The position numbers were made by a program, and so were the translations under genes. A stretch of 64,000 nt of DNA from Haematococcus lacustris (taxonomy: Eukaryota; Chlorophyta; Chlorophyceae; Chlamydomonadales; Haematococcaceae), in NCBI GenBank assembly GCA_030144725.1, contig JASKMD010000017.1:5823992-5887991 (forward strand), written 5' to 3'. The notes below the pieces were generated by a model. That model saw only the letters and a list, made by a program, of their open reading frames with translations. It was not told the origin of the DNA and made no database searches. This document shows, one piece after another, positions 19,701 to 30,700 of the stretch. The stretch's first letter is position 1, and each line of letters starts with the position of its first letter.

Positions 19701-22541
19701 CACCGGCTGGGCTGCTGCCTGCCTGACCCACTGCTGCTCCTCCTGCGCCCTGCTCCCCGAGCCCCCCCTGGCCTGCGCCCCCCAACCCCCCATCAGCTGG
19801 GCAAGGGGTGGCTTGGAGGCTGCTAGCCTGGTGGGCTGGATCAGCTGAGGATGCCTGCTCTTGATGCGATGCCGGCTGCGGCGTCTCCGCGGCAACCGCC
19901 TGTGTCAGTCCTGGCGGAGAGGGCAGTGCGTCTGCACAGGTGCCCCTGAAGCTGCCATCTGAGCCAGGACTGCAGTCTGGGTCCGGTTGACACGACACCT
20001 GCGCCTCAGCCCTATCAGTGGACGCTGCTGCTGCTGCTGTTCCTGCTGCTGCCCCTGCTGCTGCTGCCCCTGCTGCTGCTGTTCCTGCTGCTGCTGTTCC
20101 TACTGCTGCTGTTCCTACTGCTGCCATGGCTGTCGCACAGCCTTGAAGACTGACAGCAGGAGGCTGGCCCATGGTCAAGACCCCAGCAGCCGGAAGTTCA
20201 CACACAGGGGTGGCCACTGCCTGGGTAAGGCCCTGGGCCCCGCCATTAGTGCTAGGGGGGCAGTCAGGGGGGCTGAGGTGCATCTCTCCATACCCCTGGT
20301 CAGGCCGCAGGGGGGCGTTGGGCAGGCTGCAGGCCAGCGGCGCGTTGTCAGGCGCTGAGGCAGCTGTGGCTGGCAGTGTGACCCCATGGCTGCTGCTGAC
20401 AAGGGCTGACAAGGGGTCTGTGGAGGCTGCAGGGGGAGCAGCAGCAGCGACAGCAGCAGCAGCAGCAGCGACAGCACTGGGCTGGGGGGGTGCTTCTGAC
20501 TCTGCTGCGGCCAGGCATGAGGCCGAGGGCGGTAGGAGGCTGTCTTCCCATTGTGGTGTAGGCAGCAGGCTGGGGTCCCACCCATTGCTCACCACTGCCA
20601 GCCCTGTTGCCTGCCCTGCATCCAGCCCCGGGTTCAGCTTCACACGCTTCAACTCTGCAGCACTGGCCAGCTCTGACCCCGGCTCCTCCAGCCCCCCTGC
20701 GGCCTGACCAGGCTGGCCCTGCCATGACTCGGTGTCCTTGTGCCGCTTGCGAGTGTTGGGCCCGGCAGGCGCTGCCTTGGCGCGCCGCGACACTCGCTCG
20801 CTGGGCAGGGGCACATCACGGAACAGCCCTGCAGGCAGTAGGTGACACAGTGGACACGGCCAGTGTGGGCTGCCTGCCTGCCTACATCTGAGGGGCTACC
20901 TCTCATGAGGGGTAGGGCCTGCCAGGCGCGGTTTGGTCATGACATAGCCATGCCATGAGCCGCATGTTGCCCCAGCCCGCCCTGCAGCCTCCGCTTGCCC
21001 TGCTGACCCCGCTGCGCTGGCCCAGCAGCTGGCGCCACACCTCCATGCATGACCAGGGTGGTGGACGCGATGAGGCAGGCCAGGGGCAGGTTGGCAAACA
21101 CCTTCTTGCATGCGGCATACAGCCCGCGGGCCTCTCGCCCGTACTTTGCCTCGCACTCTGTCTTGAAGCCGTACCACCTGCACGCCCGACGACCACCACC
21201 CACTGTGCAGCTGTCCCTAAGCCCCTGCATCCACTCGCCTCCAGAGCATCAGGAGCTCGTTGGGCTACGGGTGTGCTGCTGGCTGGCTGGCTGAGTCACC
21301 ACCTGTGTTTCAATGGATGACACTATGTGTGGATCATGGTGGTGGTGTGGACGAAGCCCTTTCACCCCCTGGCTCTGAGCACAAACCACATTATCACCAC
21401 ACCTGTGCCCCTGATGCCCAGCCCTCAGGCACTTACCACTTTGCTATCATCCCTTCTCTCTCATCCCCTGGCCCTCACCTCCTGACATCACAAGCCACCA
21501 GGGCCTATCTGTATCTATACATGACCACAGGAGCGTGATGTGGCCAGTGTCCTTACCCTCTACCACAGCCCCTGGCCCCAGCTCGGCCCCGGCCCTGGCC
21601 CCTGGCCCCAGCTCTACCCCTACCCTGTACTGTGTCCCTACCCTCAACCCCCACCCCTGGCCCCAGCACATTGCCTGCCACAACTGCCAGCGCCTCCCCA
21701 TCATCCGCTTGTCACAGGCGGCGGCTGTGTGTGGCCCTCCACATTGACTGAGAGCTGGCAGGCTCACAAGGCTGCAGCCCCACCAGCGGCACATCAGGCC
21801 TCTCACACTCACTCTGTGCACAGGCTGCTCTCATGATTGCCACGCAGCAGCACCACGTGTTGGGGACTGGCCAGCCGAAGGGCCAGCAGGAATGCCAGCT
21901 GCGTGCAGCAGCGTAGGAACAGGACTAACCTCCCCTTATGTTGCAATGTGTTCCTAGATAGATTTGTAGGGTGCGGGTGAGTTGGTGGGGCTGCATGGGA
22001 GGGTGCTACATACGCTGCTACATAAGCACATGGAAATTTGGCCTGTCTCACCGTCTCCATGCCCCAAGACCCTCGATCAACGTAGTCTCCATTGAACACA
22101 TACGTGGTTTGGCTGTCTGGTGCGCCCACTAGGGCAACCCTGCACCGCTCATCCACAATGGAACCAGCTGAACAGCTCCTGATGGGTAGAATGCATGGTG
22201 CAAGCTGCTCCCCTGCTTACATTTGCAGTACGTCCAGGAATTGCCCATGGGTGTCGCCAACGACCACCACGCGCACCCCCTCCTTCACCGACACCTACGA
22301 CGTGTAGTGCTGAAGATGGGAAGCAAGCGGGACAATTGATCAGCAATAAACTCACTTCGACGAGGGTGGGCTCCTGCGCCAGGTTAACCACGGCCGCCTC
22401 CAGCAGCTGCTTGAATTCATTGGCTGGAACTTTTTGTTGCAGCGCATTTTGTTCTTCGGCATAAACAGCGCTGGACAGCCTGTTCCGCAGGTCCAGCACG
22501 TATTCCGCGTTGACAGTGATTCTAGGAGCCTTTTTGGGCAT
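16756..22541 (-). CDS. PP7: PP7-type serine/threonine protein phosphatase with a long insert
   Basis: Eleven exons: 22356-22541, 22221-22294, 22052-22178, 21813-21934, 21041-21177, 19425-20828, 18908-19026, 18425-18548, 17808-17843, 17346-17449, 16756-16926; 2,604 nt, 867 aa, phases agree. All PPP metal-site motifs are present: GDTHG (75-79), GDYVDRG (117-123), RGNHE (160-164), HGG (about 214-216), RSHEGPDA (736-743), [22 protein letters not shown] and the tail [15 protein letters not shown] are characteristic of plant PP7, a nuclear phosphatase linked to light signalling. The usual short insert is here roughly 400 residues of Ala/Gly/Thr/Ser-rich low complexity inside exon 6, preceded by a basic RKRHK. 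Intron 7 has a GC donor; the exon 4 acceptor is the least certain. Confidence 0.9.
18060..18360. other. AT-rich island inside a PP7 intron
   Basis: This part of intron 8 of PP7 is markedly richer in A and T than its surroundings, with the palindromes CTATATATAG and AGCGATCGCT near 18088-18103 and repeated GAGCTATA-like words. No coding potential. Confidence 0.5.
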
Positions 22542-22730
22542 GTTTAAGCCTCTTCTTATGCAAGCGTCGGTCTGAACAGCACTGCTAAAAAGTAACCCGG
22601 CAATGATTGTTTGAACACGTACGAACGTACAATAGTCTTTGAACGCACAATAGCTGAGCACTCAATATAGTTTAACATCAGGCTGCACCAGGGGCCCAAC
22701 GCCACCACAGTACTGCCACTTGGCCCACAG
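22542..22730. promoter_or_regulatory. Upstream region of PP7
   Basis: About 190 bases between the PP7 start codon and a mobile-element fragment. No element can be named with confidence. Confidence 0.3.
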
Positions 22731-22792
22731 TCAGGGCCTCCCAACTGCCTTAAAAAGGGGTGTGTCCTTTTCACGAGGTTAATTTCTCAGCA
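22731..22792 (+). repeat. End fragment of the hAT-like MITE seen at 36782-37550
   Basis: TCAGGGCCTCCCAAC and the following 45 bases match the left end of the complete copy at 36782. The copy is cut off at AAGGACATCT, where the Fanzor lineage A composite begins, so that composite inserted into or beside it. Confidence 0.65.
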
Positions 22793-23162
22793 AGGACATC
22801 TCAGCACCTTGGCCCTCAACCTTGAGCCTTCATTGCAGTCGAACACACCAATTGTGGACCACTACTAAACGGTGTTTTTCCGTGTGGTGATCCCATCGCA
22901 TGGCATGCTCATGGCCTATACATGGCATACACATGGTCATGGTCGCCTACCACCTACAGCATTGCCTGACCCCTGTGACAGGGCTATGCATAGAGTTGGC
23001 ATGACAAAACATGCACTAATTGTAAGCTGATGGCAGCTTCAAGTGGGGGGTGCACACACTACTGTGCCTCAACAGGCTGCTGCTGCTGCTGCTGCTGCTG
23101 GGCCTTGGGTGGCTTGTCTCGCAGCCGCTTGTACCCCAGGCCAGGGTACTCCTTGCCCAGTG

Positions 23163-24290
23163 GGGTCCTATTGAAAGCCCGCGAAAACAAGGTTCGTCGT
23201 AGTCGTGGTATCGTCCGCCGTAACTGTGCACTCCGGTGAGCTCCGCGCTGCTCACATCGCTACTGTTCATGCCAGCGCAGGTCCTCGCACTTTTCCAAGC
23301 AAACAACGCGAGGAGCGAAGGGCTGAATGGAAGACCCAGCGACGACAGGTACCCACGCGCCCCTACCTTGTATGCCCCCGCACCGTTTGTGTCCCCGCAT
23401 TGTATCTTGGCCTGTCAAAGTGGCCCGTCAAAGTACGGATTGTGCTTGGCCGCAGGTCATCAAGGTCCCGGGTGGCGCTGTGCTGCGCGGGTGCAAGAAA
23501 ACCCGCCGCAAGCTGATGGCACACTTCCAGCTGAGGGCTGGGGTGCACATTCAGCTTCGAGTGATCGCCTCTTTGTATGTGCTCAGAATCTTCTTGACAT
23601 GCTTGGTGGGCTACTCCACCCCGGGGTACCGCAGCCCCCCTACACCTCCAGTCGTGCAGCCTCCCCGTGCACAGGATGCTGCCCCTTACCCCCATTCCTC
23701 TTGCATGTCCTTGCCCAGCATGGCTATGCAGCATCAAGGGCTTGGGGAGGTTGCACCGCTGGAGGTGTGGGGGCGCTGCGGTACCCCGGGGTGGAGTAGC
23801 CCACCAAGCATGTCAGAAAGATCCTGAGCACATACAAAGAGGCGGACAGTCGAAGCTGGCTGTGCACCCCAACCCTCAACTGGAAGTGCGCCTTTAGCTT
23901 GCGCTTCGTTTTCTTGCACCCGCGCAGCACAGCGCCACCCGGGACCTTGATGACCTGCGGCCAATCACAATTCGCACTTTGACAGGCCACTTTGACAGGC
24001 CAAGATACGATGCGGGGACACAAACAGTGCGGGGGCATACAAGGCGGGGGCGGGTGCGCACATGTCGTCGTTGGGTCTTCCATTCAGCCCTTCGCTCCTC
24101 GCGTTGTTTGCTTGGAGGGGTGCTAGGACCTGCGCTGGCATGAACAGTAGCGATGTGAGCAGCGCGGAGCTCACCGGATTGCACAGTTGCAGTGGACCAC
24201 ACCACGACTGCGACAGACCTTGTTTTCGCGGGCTTTCATTAGGATGCGGCTCTTGATCCGCGCTATTGGGCCGCTTCCTCGGAGGCATTG
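23163..24290. repeat. Large inverted repeat of the Fanzor N-terminal exons
   Basis: Arms of about 500 bp: 23163-23660 on the plus strand and about 23750-24250 on the minus strand, tail to tail around 23705. Both contain SSALLTSLLFMPAQVLA and VIKVPGGAVLRGCKKT with small differences. The arms have diverged, so the palindrome is not a recent assembly error by appearance, but that cannot be excluded. Confidence 0.72.
23724..24288 (-). pseudogene. Fanzor lineage A N-terminal region
   Basis: ATG at 24288 opens MPPRKRPNSADQEPHPNESP, with a basic PRKRP that could be a nuclear-localisation signal. A plausible acceptor before VIKVPGGAVLRG (near 23963) follows GT...AG signals, and the frame then runs through KTKRKLKAHFQLRVG to a stop at 23724. 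The catalytic RuvC parts do not follow. This copy, with 9987-10073, gives the best view of the lineage A protein start. Confidence 0.55.
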
Positions 24291-24424
24291 CGCCACTAGG
24301 CTCATATCATCTCACACCTGCTGATACCTACTTATACCCAGGAGGCGATGTCACTCACTCTCGCACATCCAAAGGGCACTTCCCAAGGGCACCATCAAAG
24401 GGCACCCTGAAAAGAGCAGGGGTT

Positions 24425-24597
24425 GGCTAGGGTAGGGCTTGCTTACTACTGTTGCTGCTGCTGCAGGCAGACAAGTCATCCTGTGGGTGACAGCTGTGCC
24501 CAGCTGGCTGTGCCCAGGTGTTTGTGAACGCGCGCACGCAATACTACTGCACCGTGTTTCACACCTCCCACCCCCTCGACCCGCGGCCCAACCCCCA
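24425..24597 (+). other. Captured exon and intron of the 2H-phosphoesterase-like gene
   Basis: The segment matches exon 4 of the 2H gene (8532-8447) plus about 100 bases of the intron before it. It reads VFVNARTQYYCTVFHTSHPL; the host copy has YHCTVF, so the catalytic-type His is Tyr here. Presence of intron sequence shows copying at the DNA level. Confidence 0.75.
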
Positions 24598-24824
24598 AGG
24601 ACATCTCAGCACCCAAGCACATTGAGCAATGAGTTGGTGAGCTGTGCATGTTGGTTTGTGGTGGTTTGTGGTGGCAGTGACTCGATGAGCTCAGACTTGG
24701 TCAGAAGCCGACCCGGGCTAGCTGTGTGGTTAGCAACGCATGTCAGAGTTGGAGTTATATTATAAGTCTCAGCTGGAGTGGACTTATGGCCTTGCCGCCC
24801 CTCAGCCTTGCCGCCCCCCAGCCC
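24598..24824. other. Unassigned stretch between two elements
   Basis: No exon seen. If the lineage B element to the right is removed, this becomes the 3' flank and probably the 3' UTR of the minus-strand SIZ1 gene. Confidence 0.35.
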
Positions 24825-24843
24825 TGCCTGGAAAGGTCAGTCA

Positions 24844-27037
24844 CTGACCCCCCGCTGCACCAGGATCCTCAAGAACAGCAGCCACGGCATGCACAGCTGG
24901 ACGAACACCTTAACGACACCGAATACCATCGATGCCGGGGTGTTGTGTAGCCTGCTGGCTGACCTGGGCTAGGACACCCTGACAAGGGCCAGGTTTGAGG
25001 CTGACAGCCTGCCCCACTGGCAGCGGTTTATCCAGTACAGCCAACTGCAGCACAGCGGGTGGGATTTTGCCCGTAGGGTAGAGACGGATAGGGTCAGCAT
25101 CAGTGTTTACTATGTGCGCAGCCAGGCAGTCCATGAGCCAGTGGAGCTGCCCCCTTCAAAAGGCGTGAGCTCACAGCCACCAGCGACTTTAGCCCAGCCA
25201 GCCACATAGCCGTGGGGGTGGACCCCGGCGTCACCCAGGCCATCAAGGCAGCGCATGTGCATGCAAAGCGGGCCCCAGCCACAGGTCAGGTGCTGAGGCA
25301 GTGGGAGTGGGAGCTGACCAAGGGGCAGCTGAAGCATGACAGCGGGCTTACCAAAGCCAAGCAAGACACAGCCCTTTGGTCAGCTGCCATCCAGCCACAG
25401 CTGCAGCAGCTGGCAGCTGCACCCCCAGCTGGCACCACCTTATACGGCCTTCATGCCCACATCATGGCCCTCAAGGCCACCTGGAACGCTCTGTGGGAGG
25501 AGTACCTAAAGCCACGCTGGCGCCGGCAGCGGTTGGCGCTGTACCATGCCCAGGAGCGCGTCATTGAGGGCTTCCGCAAGAAGGTATGACCTGACCTGAC
25601 CTGACCTGACCTGACCTGACCTGACCTGACCTGACCTGACCTGACCTGACCTGACCTGACCTGACCTGACCTGACCTGACCTGACCTGACCTGACCTGAC
25701 CTGACCTGACCTGACCTGACCTGACCTGACCTGACCTGACCTGACCTGACCTGACCTGACCTGACCTGACCTGACCTGACCTGACCTGACCTGACCTGAC
25801 CTGACCTGACCTGACCTGACCTGACCTGACCTGACCTGACCTGACCTGACCTGACCTGACCTGACCTGACCTGACCTGACCTGACCTGACCTGACCTGAC
25901 CTGACCTGACCTGACCTGACCTGACCTGACCTGACCTGACCTGACCTGACCTGACCTGACCTACAGGTGGTGAATGGGATGAAGTGGCTGTCCAGGCAGC
26001 ACTACCACTAGGAGAGGGGAGTGGCGGTGTACCTGGGAGCGGGCAACTTCAGCCAGGGTGGGTGGAAGGCGGGGGCGGTGCGGGTGGGGTTTCGCAAGGT
26101 GGTGGAGCAGCCTCGCAGGCCCAGCATGGATGCCCGGCCTCACATGCTGGTGATTGTGGATGAGTTCCGCACCAGCCGTGTCAGCTCGTTCGTGCATTCC
26201 CGCCAGCCTTGTGAGCTGCACCTGCCGCCTGACCAGCCTAGGCCCGCAGACTGGGTACCCCCCGCAGGCCAGGTCAACCACCAGCTGTTGCGCCCAGCCT
26301 GGAGCCAGCGGCATGCTAAGTGTGTGCGGGGCCTGAAGTGGTGCCATGAGGTGCCGCCCAACCCCCCTCCCCCTCCCCCATCTCCGCACCATCCTGCCCC
26401 ACCTCAGCACCACCCTCCCCCTCCCCAGCTCCGCACCACCCTGCCCCAACTCAGCACCACCCTGCCCCTGCTCAAGGCCCCCCTGTCCCTGCCTAGGACC
26501 CTTCCCCTCCCCCTGCCCAGGCCCAGCCCCCTACCCAGCCCCCACCTGGCCTAGTGCAACGGCCCCAGGCACCCCCATTGGGCAGGTGGCTGGACCGGGA
26601 CACCAACCCCTGCCTCAACTTCCAGCGCATTGTTGAGAGCATGCAGCGCCCCCTGGAGCTGTGCAGCTGGAAGGACCTGGAGGCTCTGGCCCCCATTGGC
26701 AAGGAGTACCGTCAGCGCTACAAGCTGGTCCATGACCGGCTGCCCAAGGTCAGGCAGAGGTTGCACCGTGCTACAGAGTCCCGGCGGGGTATTGATGGCC
26801 GGGCCCGGGACAATGCATAGGCCCTAGTAGTTTACACAAGCTGTTAGCCTTACAAAGCATTAAGCTGTTAGTGTTGATGAGGTGCCCAGTGGTCGTGGGG
26901 TCTGCCCATGGAACGTGCCACCGGTGTGGGTTTTACAGTCATCAAGGGTGCGACCGAGAATGCTTCAACTTGTTTGTAGTAGCTGAGTGAGATTACCCAC
27001 AGTCAAACATGTTGTTCCTTGTTGAATGAGTTTTGTT
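24844..27037 (+). mobile_element. Fanzor lineage B copy 2, most complete copy, broken
   Basis: All three RuvC parts are present. N-terminal part 24844-25210 reads GWDFARRVETDRVSISVYYV with stops at 24973 and 25207. RuvC-I is at 25212 (VGVDPGVTQA), followed by WELTKGQLKHDSG and a helical region to RKK. An intron 25584-25966 follows. The frame resumes VVNGMKWLSRQHYH, has a TAG, then VAVYLGAGNFSQGGW, RuvC-II VDEFRTSRVSS (from about 26157), RGLKWC, a Pro-rich linker, and RuvC-III LDRDTNPCLNFQRIVE to the stop at 26818-26820. At least three stops or frameshifts prevent a full product. A 19-bp direct repeat (24825-24843, 27038-27056) flanks it. The first zinc-ribbon CxxC is replaced by SRVSS. Confidence 0.82.
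25584..25966 (+). repeat. (TGACC)n array filling an intron of the Fanzor copy
   Basis: About 75 perfect copies of a 5-bp unit lie between a GTATGACC donor and a CTACAG acceptor. Splicing it out joins RKK to VVNG in frame, so the array is essentially the whole intron. Confidence 0.9.
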
Positions 27038-27049
27038 TGCCTGGAAAGG

Positions 27050-27728
27050 TCAGTCAGAGTCAATGACGATCACATCATGCGGCCGTGGGGGTCGCTGCTC
27101 CTGCTGCTGTTGCCTGCTGGATTGATGGGGCTGGCAGGCAGGGCGGTGGCCCTGTGCATGGCCCCCTGACCCAGCAGCCTGGCCAGCAGACAGCCTGGTG
27201 GATGGGCTGCCTGGCCCTTGCATCCCGCCTGACCCATGAGGCAGCAGCAGGCTGGGGTGCTGCGGCTGGCTGAATGCATGGAGGTGCGAGGGGTGTGGCG
27301 CTGGCTGCCCCATGTGGGGCCCGCGCCCTATGGCCTGATTGTAGCTGGGCAAGAGCCCTGCAACACCCTGCACGTGTGCCGGCAGCCCATTGAGCTGCTG
27401 CTGCTGCTGCTGGTGAGCATACCCAGCTCCAGAGTGTTGTGGGTGCTGGGTCTGCTGCTGCTGCTGCTGCTGATGATACTGCTGTTGCTGCTGCTGGAAC
27501 TGCTGGTATTGATGCTGGTAACTTGACTGTAAAGGACCCAATCCTGGAATGGACAAGTTGTGCATGTTGTCACTGGCCCCCTCCCCTGGCACTGGGCCTG
27601 CAAAGCGTATTCGTATCTGATGCGAGCCCCCAGCCACCTCACCGCTGCGCCCCCCGACGGCCAGCGATGAGGCAGACTGGGCTGCCTCCCGACTGTGGGA
27701 GGATCCTGCTGCTGCCACCTGCCCTTGC

Positions 27729-27760
<32 letters not shown>

Positions 27761-30700
27761 GCCAGCCGAGGGCCAGGCTGCTGAGCTTGACCCCATGCGG
27801 CCCCCTGCCAGCACCTGCTCGGTGGGCTGTGGCGCCCGGCTGGCCCCGTCTGTTCGGGGCATGGCGCCTGGAGCTTGCCCATTAGACATACGCTTCTGGG
27901 CAGGTGCAGGGGTGGGGCTGGACGATGCGGCCTCGCCATCCGAGTCCGAGTCTATGATGATGACGTCTGGGGAGGGAGGCCGCCCACGCTTCACTGCGGC
28001 AGCAGCTTTGCGCAACTCCTCCATCTCGTCCTCCTCCTCGTCACTGCTGCCGGGGAAGTCCCCAGGGGGACGGGGGGCAGACGCGGGGCCTTGAGGCAGG
28101 CCTGGGTCCACACCGGGCTCTGGCTTGATCAGGGGGCCGGCCTCAGAGCCTGGAGCTGCCTGGGGCACGGCTCCACGCTGGGCAGCAATCTCGGCGGCGC
28201 TGAGGGCTGCCTCGCCTGGCGAGTACCAGCGCTCAGGTGGCTGCTTGCTGCCCGGGGCTGCAGGCCGCCATGTGCCATCGGGAGCGATGTCCACCTGGAG
28301 AGGACCGGGGTCAGGGTTGTGGAGAGTCAGGGTTGTGACCAGGGTTGTGTGATCAGGGTTGTGTGATCACGATTGTGTGATCAGGGGTTGTGTGATCAGG
28401 GTTGTGGAGAGTCAGGGTCAGGGGTCAGGGTATAGGTCAGGGATCAGTAGGTCAGGGCCAGGAGGTCAGGGCCAATAGTCAACGGGGTCAGGGTCAGGAG
28501 GTCAGAATGTCAGGGGAGTGATGGGAGTGATGGGAGTTGAGGTGAGAGAAACGAGGGCAGTGATGGGAGTGGAGTGAAGTGTGAAGTGTGGCGCTGGGTG
28601 TGTGGGTGTGTGACACGCCTATAGTCAAAGGGTCACACCTCGGATACATCAGGCCTGTTGGCTAGCCCAGCCAGCACTGCTGCCACGTATGAGTCTATCT
28701 GCAGTTGTTGCACGCAGGAGTTGCGCATCCTGCAGCAGGCATTGAAAGGTCATGAGGGGTCAGGATGGGGAGGGAGCAGGGGCAATGGTGGACAAGGGGA
28801 GCAGTGGCAACGTGGTGGCCAGTGCTGCTTCAGTCTGGCTGGTCTAGATTCTCCTCTCAGCTCTAAAGCAGTGAGTTGGGCAGGTGCTTGGGCCTGATGC
28901 AGGCACTCCGCACAGCATCTGGGCTTGCTGTGGTTTCCCATCGACAACGTACATCCCTGATGACTTGCTGACTACTCAGCACTGAGCCACATGGGCACAA
29001 GCACGCTATCATGGCCGCATGGACGCAGGGACATGAAGTGATGCATGGTGACTTGTGTGCACCCATCCATGTGCATGCTGTCATGGAGTGGGTTGTCCGT
29101 TTTCAAGCCTTGTCTGTCGTGTTGCTTGTAGCGTGCAAGGCTAAGCAGCTGTACTAGGCTGACAGTTATGTCAGCTGCAAAACTTCCGCGTCATGTCTCA
29201 TACCAGGTTACCAGGTGGCCAGTTTCGTCTGTCAAACACGTGATGCTGGTGCTGGTGTGGACATTGCTGGTGCTGCTGTCGTTACTGCTGACCGTGCTGC
29301 TGCTGCTGCTGCTGCTGCTGCCGGGCTCACGTGTGGGGACATTGCCACTTCCTGCTGCGCTCTGCCATGGCCAGGAAGGTGTCCAGGTCGAAGCAGCTGA
29401 AGCCAGGCACCTCCGCAAAGCGAGCCGGGGTGGCGATGCGTGAGCCACTGAGGGGGCACTTTAGGGAGAGGCAGGTGTGGGTGACGCGCAGGTCATCGTC
29501 ATCATCGTCAGGGGCCTCCCCGCCGCCCCCCTGGAGCCATGCAGTACACAGCCAACCTGCCTCAGGAGGTGCCCCACTTGTGCGCCTGTCTCCAGCAAGG
29601 CCCTAGCCCTGGCCCTGGACAACCAGCCGTGGCTGACTAAATCATGTTGCCCGTGGCTTATAGTCCTTGGCTGACTAAGACCTTTGAAAGTGCGAGAGTG
29701 AGTGACATCGCGCCCAGCCTGGAGCCAGCAGCGTGACCAGCCAGTGCGGGGCATGATGTGGTGCCCTGTAGTAGCCCCCCGCAAGCCCCCATAGGCCCCA
29801 CGCAGCAGCCAGGAGGCCACACAGGCAGCAGCCTCAGAGCCTGGGCCCAGCACTCCCCTGCCAGCCAAGCGCAGCAAGCGCACAAAGGCTGAGCCGGCAG
29901 CTGAGCCCACAAAGGGGAAGAGCAAGGCTGCCAAGGCAATGCCAGCACCACAGCCAGGCAGGTGGGTAGACAGGGTCTGCAATGCAGCGCTGAACATGCA
30001 GCGCATTGGGGAGAGCAAGTGGCACCCGCTGGAGCTGTGCTGGTGGCCACCAAAGGAAGCTACCAGCCAAGGGCAAGGAGTACCCTGGCCTGGGGTACAA
30101 GCGGCTGCGAGACAAGCCACCCAAGGCCCAGCAGCAGCAGCAGCCTGCTGAGGCACTGTAGTGTGCCCCCCTTTGTTGAGCTGTCATCCGCTTACAATTA
30201 GTGCACGTTTTGTCATGCCAACTCTACGGTATAGCCCTGTCACAGGGGTCAGGCAATGCTGTAGGTGGTAGACGACCATGACCATGTGTATGCCATGTAT
30301 AGGCCATAAGCATGTCATGCGATGGGAACACCACACAGGAAAAACACTGTTTTGTAGTGGTCCACAATTAGTGTGTTCAACTGCAATGAAGGCTCAAGGT
30401 TGAGGGCCAAGGTGCTGCCTCGTCACCTGTATCTAAAGCATGGGTAGATGAGATTGACCAGCAGTCTGCGATACTATCACACTGGTGCTGACTAAGTCAT
30501 AGCCAAGAGTGAGGTGTGCTGGTGGTGCTTAATCCTCTGGGGACATCACCCAGCCGCTGCCTGCTGCTTGCCTGCCGCAGCACCCTGGCCCACTGCCCTC
30601 CTGCTGCGATAGCCTGAGCAAGCCTGGATCTACAGAGAAGACATGCCTATCGTTGTCAAACAGACCCACAGGGTGTCAGGATCAGCAGGGTGTCAGGATG

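Larger units (their letters stand above)
22803..24597 (-). mobile_element. Composite Fanzor lineage A element, rearranged, with captured host DNA
   Basis: Read on the minus strand: a captured piece of the 2H-phosphoesterase-like gene (24597-24425), the GTGCCCTTTGG 5' repeats (24420-24370), the N-terminal start at 24288 with its exons, an inverted second copy of that N-terminal part (23163-23660 on the plus strand), then the C-terminal tail GLGYKRLRDKPPK...stop (23162-23040) and the lineage A 3' tail to 22803. RuvC-I to III are all deleted. AAGGACATCTCAGCACC occurs at both ends (22792 and 24596 regions), a direct repeat of up to 17 bp. Confidence 0.72.

Noticed and set aside
25584..25966. CRISPR-like array
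   Set aside because: The unit is 5 bp with no spacers and the genome is eukaryotic; it is a simple tandem repeat.
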